Origin: JBJXHG01 sp046160865
Lineage (GTDB): Bacteria > Planctomycetota > UBA1135 > GCA-002686595
DNA: 7,050 nucleotides
Direction: 5' to 3'
Assembly (NCBI GenBank): GCA_046160865.1
Contig: JBJXHG010000062.1
Span: 1-7,050 of the forward strand
A model generated the notes under the pieces. The model was not told where the DNA came from. It saw only the letters and a program-made list of their open reading frames with translations, and ran no database searches. Shown here one piece after another: positions 1 through 6,510 of the stretch. The number at the start of each line of letters is the position of its first letter. The stretch's first letter is position 1. A program made the translations under genes and the position numbers.

Positions 1-3
1 CGT

Positions 4-68
4 CGCTGGCAAGGCGCGAGGGTGCAGGCAACCTGTCAGGTTTCCGAACCCGAGCAACGCCGCCAGCG
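4..68 (+). other. Possible folded leader upstream of the lipoprotein gene
   Basis: CGCTGGC (4-10) is complementary to GCCAGCG (62-68), and GGCG (13-16) to CGCC (58-61), so an 11-bp closing stem with a two-base bulge is possible. Inside it, CAGG/CCTG (25-28, 32-35) and GGTT/AACC (39-42, 47-50) could form two small hairpins, giving a three-way-junction shape. It ends 58 bases before the lipoprotein ATG. I recognise no riboswitch or known RNA, and the rest of 1-126 shows nothing clear. Confidence 0.2.
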
Positions 69-126
69 CAGAGGAGATCGAGCTTGGTGAGAGCGAACTT
101 CTGACTCAGGACACTAGAGTGACGCC

Positions 127-846
127 ATGAAGCTCGACACCACATCCAAACAGAAGGTCTCGTTCGCCTCCGCTGTCGTCGCGCTCGTGTTCGCGAGCTG
201 TGCCGGGAACACGGAGAAGGAGTCGCAGTCACCCGCAACGACCGCGGCGCACTCCACCGCGCCGACGCCTGCCCCGGCCCAATCGAAGCCGGGCGGCAGC
301 GGCGCCGCTTCGTCGACGACTGCGCCGGAGAATCCGGCGCCGGCGGCCAACGCCGCGCAAGGTCGCCCGCTCACCGCTGGCGGAGTCGCGAGCAAGGTGC
401 CGACCGAGTGGATCGTAGAGCAGCCGACGAGCGCGATGCGCAAGGCACAACTGCGTTTGCCGAAGACCGGCGCCGACACCGAGGACGCGTCTCTCGTCGT
501 GTTCTTCTTCGGTGGACAGGGAGGAACGCCGCAGGCGAACCTCGATCGCTGGGCCGGACAGTTCGAGCAGCCGGACGGCAAGAGCTCGAGCGAGGCGATG
601 CAGTCGAGCCAACGCACGGTCGCCGGCATGAAGGTGCACGATGCCGATCTCGCGGGTATCTACGTCGCGGAAACGACTCCCGGCTCGGGTCAGCGCGTGC
701 GCAAGGAAGGCTGGCGCATGCTCGCGAGCATCGTGGACGCGCCGAGCGGCGCGCACTACGTGAAGCTCGTCGGACCGACGGCGACGATCGCGCACTGGGA
801 GCCGGCGTATCGTCGTTTCATCAGCGAGATGACACCCGCGCAGTAG
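127..846 (+). CDS. Putative lipoprotein of unknown function
   Basis: This 239-residue protein starts with a lipoprotein-type export signal: Lys2, Lys8 and Lys10, a hydrophobic stretch at about residues 11-24, and a lipobox-like F-A-S-C with the presumed lipidated Cys25. Residues 28-85 are a Ser/Thr/Ala/Pro/Gly-rich linker, probably a flexible tether. The folded part, about 90-239, has a W-I-V-E-Q-P-T-S-A-M-R opening, a hydrophobic strand ending in FFFGGQGG (126-133), then N-L-D-R-W-x-x-Q-F (138-146) and a C-terminal Y-V-K-L-V-G-P strand. I recall this pattern from uncharacterised proteins of Planctomycetota and similar phyla, but know no function for it. The protein probably sits on the periplasmic side of a membrane. 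The ATG at 127 has no clear Shine-Dalgarno sequence, but it puts the signal at the N-terminus. The gene converges on the minus-strand amidohydrolase operon with a 14-bp gap. Confidence 0.85.
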   Translation: MKLDTTSKQKVSFASAVVALVFASCAGNTEKESQSPATTAAHSTAPTPAPAQSKPGGSGAASSTTAPENPAPAANAAQGRPLTAGGVASKVPTEWIVEQPTSAMRKAQLRLPKTGADTEDASLVVFFFGGQGGTPQANLDRWAGQFEQPDGKSSSEAMQSSQRTVAGMKVHDADLAGIYVAETTPGSGQRVRKEGWRMLASIVDAPSGAHYVKLVGPTATIAHWEPAYRRFISEMTPAQ

Positions 847-860
847 GCGTGCGGAGCAGG

Positions 861-3527
861 CTAGCGCGACGCCGGAGCCGGCGTCGCCGCGGATGACGTG
901 GCGGACGTCGATCGTCCGAGCAAGCGTTGCAAGCGCGCACGATAGCGCTCGTACAGCTCGGTCTGGCGATTCGCGAGGCTCGCTTGCGCGCCGTCGATGA
1001 AGACGGCCTCGACGTGTGTCGCGATCTCGAGCAGATCGCCGTCGGTGACGACGAGGTCGGCCAGCTTTCCGACATCGAGGCTGCCGAGCTCGGCTTCGAC
1101 GCCGAGGATCCGTGCCGGGTACAGCGTGACGGCCCGCAGCGCTTCCGCGTGCGGCAAGCCGAACGCGCAGGCCATCGCGGCGTGGAACGGCAGATTGCGC
1201 GTGTTCTCCGCGTCGGCCGCGCAGATTGCGAACGGCACTTTCGCGCGCGCGAGCACGGCGGCGTTCGCGAAGGCTGCGTCGTACGGGTCGTAGGGCGACG
1301 AAGGCAATTCGAGGATCGGTCCGACGACGACGGAGACGCCTTCGCGTTGCAGCGCGTCGACCACCTTCCACGCTTCGCGCGCGCCGTAGAGCACCGAGCG
1401 CAGCTTCTGCTCCTTCGCGAACTTCAGCGCCGACAAGATCGTCTGCGCGTTGTCGGCATGCAGCGCGACCGTCTTCTCGCCGCGCGCGAACGGCGCGAGC
1501 GCTTCGAGCCGCGGATCGAAGGCTGGCTTGGCGCCCGCGTCGGCATCGGACGAAGCCTGCTCTGCGAGCGCGCGCACGCGGCCGTACTCGCGCGCATCCT
1601 CGAACAAGCGCACGAGCTCCTTCTGTTCCGCGCTCTCCTCGAGCTCCTTCACGTCGTTGTCGATCCTCGGAAAACGCACGTGCAGCATGTCGCGATCGAG
1701 CGTCACCATCTCCTGCCAGGTGTCGCCCGAAAGCCGCACGACGGCGGATTGACCGCGGATCGGACCTCCGCTCTGAGGTGACGTTTGCGCGCGCGTGATC
1801 CCGCTCGCGCGCGTGACGCCGATGTGCGCGGAGTCCGCGTTGATCGATGCCGCGACGCGCACGTCCGGCTGATTGCCGCCGATCTCGCCTTGGTCGTCGG
1901 TCGCAGCGATCGCGCCGATCTCGAGCAACCCGACGTTCGTGTCGAGCGCGATCATCCCCGGGTAGACGTGACGTCCGTGCGCGTCGAACGTGCGCGCGCC
2001 GGCCGGAATGGCGAGCTCGCGGCCGAGCGCGACGATCCGGCCGCGCGACATCAAGAGCACGCCGTTCTCGATGGCTGGCGACGTGATCGGGTGGAGTGTC
2101 GCGCCGACGATCGCGACGACTTCGGAGCCGGTGCCGGATGCGACGTCCGCGGGCGCGCTCGGCGCGAGCTCGCGCACGACCGGCGGATCGGACTCGAGTC
2201 CGAATGCGTCGCGCTGCTCGAACTCGACCTCGCCGTCGACCATCGTCCACGCGACCCGCGCGTATGCCGACAGCGGATCGGCCGAGAGCAGCACGAGGTC
2301 TGCGTCCTTGCCGACCTCGATCGAGCCGACGCGCTGCTCGATGCCCAGCTGCTTCGCCGGGTTGAGCGTCACGAGCGCGAGCGCGCGCACGCGATCCATG
2401 CGCGCGTAGCGCACGGACTTCGCCGCCTCGCCGTAGAGACGGCGCATCATTTCGGCGGAGTCGGAGTTGAGCGAGGAGAGGACGCCGGCCTCTTCCATCA
2501 ACGCGGCGTTCTGCGGCACCGCGTCGTACGCCTCGATCTTGTAGCCCCACCAATCACCGAACGTCGAGCCACCGACGTTCGCATCGGCCATCTCCTTCGC
2601 GACCTTGTAGCCTTCCAATACATGCTGCAGCGTCGCGACCTGGAATCCGTAGGCACGCGAGGCCTCGAGCAGCATCAAGATCTCGTCGGCGCGATAGCAG
2701 TGCGAGTGCACGTGCACGTCGCCGCGCAGAATGCCGGCGAGCGCATCGAGTCGCAGATCGCGGCGCGGCGGATCGACGTCCTCGCCGCGGGCTCGACGCG
2801 CTTCGTAGTCGGTCCACGTCGTCGCATACTCGCGCGCACGCGAGAACGCGCGCGGAAAGACGGCCTCGACGCCCATGCGGCTGCCGGGGAAACGCTCGCC
2901 GCGCGAGCCCCAGTTCGAGCGCTTCGGGTTCTCGCCGAGTGCGAACTTGATGCCTTGCTGCGCGCCCGGAAACCGCAGCTCGTCCGCGCTCCTCTTCCAC
3001 TTCAGCTTGATGACGGCGTCTTGCCCGCCGATCGCGTTGGCGGAGCCGTGCAGGAGCCGCGCCGTCGTGACGCCGCCCGCGAGCGCGCGGTAGATACTGA
3101 GATCCTCGGCGTCGATCACGTCTTGGATCGACACTTCCGCGCTGATCGAGACGCTGGCTTCGTTGACGTTGCCGTCGATCGCGATGTGCGAGTGGCAATC
3201 GACGACTCCGGGCGCGAGATGCTTGCCCGTCGCGTCGATCTCGAGCGCTCCCGGCGGCGCGGTCACGCTGCCAACTGCGGCAATGTCGCCGTTCTGCACG
3301 AGCACGTCGCCCGTGAACGGCGGCCGCACGGCCGTGTGGATGGTCGCATTGCGAATGACGCAGGTGCCGCTCGTCACGAGGCGCGGCTTGCGATCCGCGT
3401 CCGTCTCCGTCGGATGCTCCGTCGCGTGCGCGGGCACGAGCGTTCCGGTGCACACGGCGATCCAACTCGCCAGCGCGCGCAACGCGCCGGCACGGCGAGC
3501 GAACGCTCGGTAGAGTTCGCGCTTCAC
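861..3527 (-). CDS. Exported two-domain amidohydrolase (imidazolonepropionase-like)
   Basis: An 888-residue amidohydrolase-superfamily protein with two tandem domains. Residues 1-35 look like a signal peptide: basic start, hydrophobic core, and A-H-A cleavage before Thr36. The first domain (about 50-440) has the complete pattern: P-G-V-V-D-C-H-S-H with ligands His112/His114, V-H-V-H-S-H-C-Y-R-A-D-E (271-282), Q-H-V-L-E-G-Y-K with His302, and N-S-D-S-A-E with Asp356. It ends in the usual β-sandwich segment V-G-S-I-E-V-G-K-D-A-D-L-V (400-412). The second domain (about 465-850) repeats the fold, but the metal motif position reads A-L-D-T-N (527-531), with no histidines. It retains N-L-P-F-H-A-A-M (778-785) and L-G-S-L-D-V-G-K-L-A-D-L-V (814-826). 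Such pairs occur in exported amidohydrolases of several environmental phyla. Hydrolysis of a cyclic amide or peptide-like bond is likely, but the substrate is unknown. The start is GTG at 3527, overlapping the upstream stop as GTGA, with GGAGG eight bases before it. Confidence 0.93.
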   Translation of the reverse strand: MKRELYRAFARRAGALRALASWIAVCTGTLVPAHATEHPTETDADRKPRLVTSGTCVIRNATIHTAVRPPFTGDVLVQNGDIAAVGSVTAPPGALEIDATGKHLAPGVVDCHSHIAIDGNVNEASVSISAEVSIQDVIDAEDLSIYRALAGGVTTARLLHGSANAIGGQDAVIKLKWKRSADELRFPGAQQGIKFALGENPKRSNWGSRGERFPGSRMGVEAVFPRAFSRAREYATTWTDYEARRARGEDVDPPRRDLRLDALAGILRGDVHVHSHCYRADEILMLLEASRAYGFQVATLQHVLEGYKVAKEMADANVGGSTFGDWWGYKIEAYDAVPQNAALMEEAGVLSSLNSDSAEMMRRLYGEAAKSVRYARMDRVRALALVTLNPAKQLGIEQRVGSIEVGKDADLVLLSADPLSAYARVAWTMVDGEVEFEQRDAFGLESDPPVVRELAPSAPADVASGTGSEVVAIVGATLHPITSPAIENGVLLMSRGRIVALGRELAIPAGARTFDAHGRHVYPGMIALDTNVGLLEIGAIAATDDQGEIGGNQPDVRVAASINADSAHIGVTRASGITRAQTSPQSGGPIRGQSAVVRLSGDTWQEMVTLDRDMLHVRFPRIDNDVKELEESAEQKELVRLFEDAREYGRVRALAEQASSDADAGAKPAFDPRLEALAPFARGEKTVALHADNAQTILSALKFAKEQKLRSVLYGAREAWKVVDALQREGVSVVVGPILELPSSPYDPYDAAFANAAVLARAKVPFAICAADAENTRNLPFHAAMACAFGLPHAEALRAVTLYPARILGVEAELGSLDVGKLADLVVTDGDLLEIATHVEAVFIDGAQASLANRQTELYERYRARLQRLLGRSTSATSSAATPAPASR
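866..887. terminator. Candidate bidirectional hairpin between convergent genes
   Basis: GCGACGCCG (866-874) and CGGCGTCGC (879-887) form a perfect 9-bp stem with a 4-base loop. It lies 20 bp after the lipoprotein stop and within the last codons of the minus-strand amidohydrolase. That position suits a shared transcription end, but neither side has a T-run, so it is not a classic intrinsic terminator. A GC-only stem of this size can also occur by chance in such DNA. Confidence 0.3.
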
Positions 3528-5389
3528 TTGGGATTCCTCCGCCCGGTCAGCTTGCGCACGTCATCGCCTTCGGCCGACTTCCAGCGCGTTTCGCCACGCC
3601 ATTCGTCGCCTTCGAGCTCGCCCGAGATCTCCACGTCCGCTTCGAACGTTCCGAACTTCAGCCGGCCCTTCAGCCGCAGCATCTTGCCGCGCAGCCGCCC
3701 TTCGAACGCGCCGCGGATTTCCTCGGATTCCGCCGTCGCGCGGTAGCGCACCTCGCCGTTGACCTCTCCGTCCGGCTCCATCTTCAGCTCCGCCGTCGCC
3801 GGCGGACTCGGCGAGCCTTCGACTTCGAGCGTCCACGTGCCGCTGGCATCGATGCCTTCCGCAGGCTTCTGCGCGGCGTCCGCCTTCTCGTCGTCGAACT
3901 CGTACGGATGCCCGTCGACGAAGATCCAGCGCACGCGCGCGTCCTTCGACGCGAACGGATCCTCCGTCCACACGGCGAAGCTCGCGTCCATGCCCGCGTC
4001 GACGCGGCCGATGCGATCCTCGATGCCGAGCAAGCGCGCGGCTTGCGACGTGATCGACTGCAACGCGACTTCGCGCGGCAGACCGAGCTCGACGAGCTTG
4101 CGCAAGCGCTCGAGCAGCTCGCCGCTCCCGCGTCCCGCCGTACCGAGCGCGAGCGGCACACCGGCGTCGTTCAGTCGCAGCGCACACGCGCGCCGCTCTT
4201 CCCACGCGCGCCGCTTCTCCTCGCGCGAGCGGAGCGGCGACTTGTAGCGCCACGGTTCGTCCGCTTCGGGTTTCGAGGCGTCCTTCGACTCGGTCTCGGC
4301 CTGCACGCCGTCCGCGGCTGGCGTCTGCGCGTCCGCGTTCGCCGCATCCGCGTCAGCGGTCGTGCTCGGAGCTTCCGCGGCCTCGTTCGCTGCGGCTTCG
4401 TTCGGCTCCACCGGCGCAGCGTCGGGCTTCTTCTCGTCGGCCTTCTTCGCGTGCGGATCCTCGACTTCGTCGCCCCAATCGAGCGCCAAGAACACCGGTG
4501 TGCGGCGCTGCGCGAGCTCGCGCGCGCGCTTCCACGCCTCGCGGCCGCCACTGATCGCGACGTTCAAATGGAACTCGTCGGCGATCCGCAGCCAACGATC
4601 GACATCCGCGGCCGAGTCCGCCTCGCACATCACGCGCCGGCTCCCGTCGACGATCGCACCGGCGGAGGCGAGATCGGGATCGAACGGTGGACGGCGGCGC
4701 GTTTTCTTGGCGTCGAATCGTTGCGCGAGCGTTTGCGCGTGTCGCGCGTCCAGCAGGAACTGACGCAGGTGCGCGACCGAGCCCATCAGCGTGCTCGGAT
4801 AGCCCGCACCCGTGGAGCGCAAGCTCGCGTGCGCGAAGGGGCTCGCGAGCACGATCGCATCGCGCGTCGCGGCCTCGCGCGTCGTCGCGAGCGCGCTCTC
4901 GCCCGAAAGAATCTGCCCGTGGGGCGCGGACAGCAGATAGCCGAAGCCGTGCTTGCGGTACTCGGCCGCCGTGTCGGCCGGGAGCGCGAAAGCGCGCGCT
5001 GCTTGGAACGACGGCTGGAGCCCCTTGCGATTCGCCTCGCGCATGTCGACGAGCACGTCGGACACGGGTTTCGGTGCGCGATCGCGGTCGACGGCGGGCT
5101 CGGGTGTCGCGCAGCCCGCGTGCGCGTACGCGTCGATGAACGCCGGCAACACGAGCATGCCTTGGCCGTCGATCGCGCGCGCCCACGGCGGAGGCTCGTG
5201 GCTCGCGTCGGTCACATCTTCGATGCGCCCGTCTCGAACGACGATCGTCGAGGCTGGGCCGCCCGGAGTCAGCCGCACATCGCGCACGGCGTACGCGGGC
5301 TTCGCGACTTGCGCGTGCGCTGCGAGCGAACCGCAGCACACCACGAGGATCGCCGACACGAAAGCTCGTCTGGTTCCGAGGAACGACAT
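3524..5389 (-). CDS. Exported amidohydrolase-like protein with eroded metal site, β-rich C-terminal domain
   Basis: The chosen ATG at 5389 (621 residues) has GGAG seven bases upstream and gives a clean signal peptide: T-R-R-A-F-V-S at 6-12, a hydrophobic core, and A-H-A cleavage before Gln27. An in-frame ATG at 5422 adds 11 residues but has no Shine-Dalgarno sequence. The amidohydrolase signature is recognisable: P-A-F-I-D-A-Y-A-H-A at 82-91, where the usual HxH has become Y88-A-H90; I-S-G-G-R-E-A-W (279-286); T-S-Q-A-A-R-L-L-G-I; and I-G-R-V-D-A-G-M-D-A-S-F-A-V-W (460-474). Where family members usually have a metal-binding Asp, this one reads G-T-A-G (416-419). An Ala/Glu/Asp-rich, low-complexity insert occupies about 311-379. 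Residues 514-621 form an added β-rich domain starting G-T-W-T-L-E-V-E-G. The protein is probably a catalytically inactive or altered partner of the downstream amidohydrolase. The fold assignment is firm, the role is inference. Confidence 0.87.
   Translation of the reverse strand: MSFLGTRRAFVSAILVVCCGSLAAHAQVAKPAYAVRDVRLTPGGPASTIVVRDGRIEDVTDASHEPPPWARAIDGQGMLVLPAFIDAYAHAGCATPEPAVDRDRAPKPVSDVLVDMREANRKGLQPSFQAARAFALPADTAAEYRKHGFGYLLSAPHGQILSGESALATTREAATRDAIVLASPFAHASLRSTGAGYPSTLMGSVAHLRQFLLDARHAQTLAQRFDAKKTRRRPPFDPDLASAGAIVDGSRRVMCEADSAADVDRWLRIADEFHLNVAISGGREAWKRARELAQRRTPVFLALDWGDEVEDPHAKKADEKKPDAAPVEPNEAAANEAAEAPSTTADADAANADAQTPAADGVQAETESKDASKPEADEPWRYKSPLRSREEKRRAWEERRACALRLNDAGVPLALGTAGRGSGELLERLRKLVELGLPREVALQSITSQAARLLGIEDRIGRVDAGMDASFAVWTEDPFASKDARVRWIFVDGHPYEFDDEKADAAQKPAEGIDASGTWTLEVEGSPSPPATAELKMEPDGEVNGEVRYRATAESEEIRGAFEGRLRGKMLRLKGRLKFGTFEADVEISGELEGDEWRGETRWKSAEGDDVRKLTGRRNPK
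3536..3540 (-). promoter_or_regulatory. Strong Shine-Dalgarno fixing the GTG start of the two-domain amidohydrolase
   Basis: Read on the minus strand this is GGAGG, followed by eight bases and the GTG at 3527-3525. It lies inside the last codons of the upstream amidohydrolase-like gene, whose TGA shares bases with the GTG (GTGA at 3527-3524). This is the clearest ribosome-binding site in the window. It decides the start and suggests that translation of the second gene is coupled to the first. Confidence 0.8.
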
Positions 5390-5396
5390 GCGCGCG

Positions 5397-5400
5397 CTCC
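5397..5400 (-). promoter_or_regulatory. Shine-Dalgarno favouring the shorter start of the amidohydrolase-like gene
   Basis: On the minus strand this reads GGAG (within GCGGAG), seven bases before the ATG at 5389-5387. The alternative ATG at 5422-5420 has only AGTGACTCTTAGCGCCCA before it, without a comparable match. The shorter start also begins directly with the signal peptide, so two independent signs agree. Confidence 0.6.
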
Positions 5401-5422
5401 GCAAGGTGGACGCAAAGGCCAT

Positions 5423-5489
5423 TGGGCGCTAAGAGTCACTTTCGGAATGCGCCGGGCACGCTGAAAGGGACGCTCGACCGGGCCCCGAA
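5423..5489. promoter_or_regulatory. Divergent intergenic region between amidohydrolase operon and pseudouridine synthase
   Basis: This short gap separates the start of the minus-strand amidohydrolase operon from the plus-strand pseudouridine synthase and must hold, or lie near, promoters for both. It is slightly less GC-rich than the flanking genes around 5430-5450. I see no convincing -10/-35 pair on either strand and no operator-like palindrome, so the assignment rests on gene orientation alone. Confidence 0.35.
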
Positions 5490-6227
5490 TTGTGCACACA
5501 TCCGCGCGCTCCACCAGAGCCGTCGACCGCTCCTGCGTTCAAACCTCGTTCGAGATTGAAGTCCGACCTTTCGATCCTCCATCAGGACGAGCACCTCGTC
5601 GTCGTCGCGAAGCCGGCGCGGCTCTTGAGCGTGCGCGCGCCGGGCAGCGACGAGCCGTGCGTCGCCGACGTGCTCGCCGAGCGCGGCATTGACGCGCGAC
5701 CCGTGCACCGGCTCGATCGCGAAGTGTCCGGGGCCATGATCCTCGCGCTCGACGACGCGACGCAGGCGAAGCTCGAGGACGCGTTTCGCGCGCGCGCGGT
5801 CCGCAAGACCTACTGGGCACTCGCGCAGGGCCGCGTGCGTCCCGCGCAGGCGACGCTGCGTCAGCCGATCATCGAGGAGGCGTCGTTCGCCCGCGTTTCG
5901 GCACGGGGCAAAGAAGCGATCACGCGCTACCGCACGCTCGAATCGCTGCCCGCGAGCACGGTCGTCGAAGTCGAGATCGCAACCGGGCGCTACAACCAGA
6001 TCCGCGTCCACTTCGCACACGCCGGCTTTCCGCTCGTCGGGGAACGGAAGTACGCGCGCGGCAAGGACTCACCAGTGCGCGCGCCGAGCCGGCGCGTCGC
6101 ATTGCACGCGTGGAGGCTCGCGTTTCCACATCCGGCGACGGGCGCGCTGCTCGAGATCGAGGCGCCGCTGGCCCAGGACCTCGTGGAGCTGCGCGCGCAG
6201 GCCGCGCGGCCGATTCGAAGGCGCTGA
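5490..6227 (+). CDS. RluA-family RNA pseudouridine synthase
   Basis: This 245-residue enzyme belongs to the RluA/RluC/RluD family, which converts uridine to pseudouridine in rRNA or tRNA in the cytoplasm. The domain begins at L-S-I-L-H-Q-D-E-H-L-V-V-V-A-K-P (27-42). The catalytic motif H-R-L-D-R-E-V-S-G spans 73-81 with nucleophile Asp76. Later come R-K-T-Y-W-A-L (105-111) and G-R-Y-N-Q-I-R-V-H-F-A-H-A-G-F-P-L-V-G (166-184), where G-R-x-x-Q-I-R is the family motif. There is no N-terminal S4 domain, so it resembles the short RluA-like members, and the target site cannot be read from sequence. The farthest in-frame start is TTG at 5490 (a stop lies at 5430 and no ATG or GTG lies between). A second TTG at 5556 would remove 22 poorly conserved residues. 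Neither has a good Shine-Dalgarno sequence, so the N-terminus is uncertain. It is transcribed away from the amidohydrolase operon. Confidence 0.93.
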   Translation: MCTHPRAPPEPSTAPAFKPRSRLKSDLSILHQDEHLVVVAKPARLLSVRAPGSDEPCVADVLAERGIDARPVHRLDREVSGAMILALDDATQAKLEDAFRARAVRKTYWALAQGRVRPAQATLRQPIIEEASFARVSARGKEAITRYRTLESLPASTVVEVEIATGRYNQIRVHFAHAGFPLVGERKYARGKDSPVRAPSRRVALHAWRLAFPHPATGALLEIEAPLAQDLVELRAQAARPIRRR

Positions 6228-6245
6228 CGCACGCCCGCGACGGCC

Positions 6246-6410
6246 TATCAGCCCGTGGTGAAAGTCATTCGGCGCGAAAGCGGCCCGTTCGCGCCAGCCC
6301 GGCGTCGCTCGATCCTCGGCGAATCTCGACGATTCGCCTGCGGTTTCGCTCCTTGTGCTGACGCGAACGGGCCACCGTCGGGCTCGAAGCACTTTCACCA
6401 CGGACTGCTA
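6246..6410. repeat. Palindromic dispersed repeat, complete copy 1 (MITE/REP-like)
   Basis: This 165-bp imperfect palindrome begins 19 bp after the pseudouridine synthase stop. It has three nested stem blocks. The outer arms 6246-6265 and 6391-6410 match at 18 of 20 positions and contain CCGTGGTGAAAGT and its complement. The middle arms 6282-6298 and 6357-6373 match at 16 of 17. A perfect 8-bp apical stem GGCGAATC/GATTCGCC (6318-6325 and 6331-6338) closes a 5-base loop. Between the middle and apical stems is a poorly paired internal loop. Each end carries TA. A second copy in opposite orientation begins at 6923. Possible roles are a non-autonomous transposable element, a transcript-end or stability hairpin, or a protein-binding site. 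No coding sequence inside it is credible. Confidence 0.85.
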
Positions 6411-6465
6411 TACGAGTCGTGCGCACCACCACGGCGCGGACGCTGCGCGCGAAGTCCGCGACTGA

Positions 6466-6475
6466 TAGACTTTTT
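6466..6475 (+). promoter_or_regulatory. Possible promoter region of the DUF59 gene
   Basis: The only AT-rich island between the repeat and the gene is TGATAGACTTTTTG, at 6463-6476. TAGACT (6466-6471) could serve as a weak -10 element, about 40 bases before the ATG. No recognisable -35 hexamer lies 16-18 bases upstream, so this is only a candidate. Confidence 0.25.
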
Positions 6476-6510
6476 GCCCACGAACGCCGCTTCGAACGCG
6501 AAGGAATGCC

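Noticed and set aside
30..60. Resemblance to the SRP RNA domain IV signature (GTCAGG, then AGCA)
   Set aside because: The spacing is 12 instead of 10 bases, the GGAA tetraloop is absent, and the flanking bases do not pair as in SRP RNA.
229..2553. Very long minus-strand open frame, Arg/Ala-rich
   Set aside because: It overlaps two real genes and its translation is the repetitive R/A/G-rich text typical of an off-frame reading of GC-rich coding DNA. It has no domains or export signal.
1785..3746. Long plus-strand open frame opposite the two-domain amidohydrolase
   Set aside because: It is the antisense of a well-supported gene, with Arg/Asp/Val-rich composition and no recognisable motif.
3908..5464. 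Long plus-strand open frame opposite the amidohydrolase-like gene
   Set aside because: It is also an antisense shadow. The minus strand has a signal peptide, family motifs and operon overlap, and this frame has none.
5436..6020. Minus-strand open frame opposite the pseudouridine synthase
   Set aside because: The plus strand contains the complete RluA motif set, and the antisense product has no family features.
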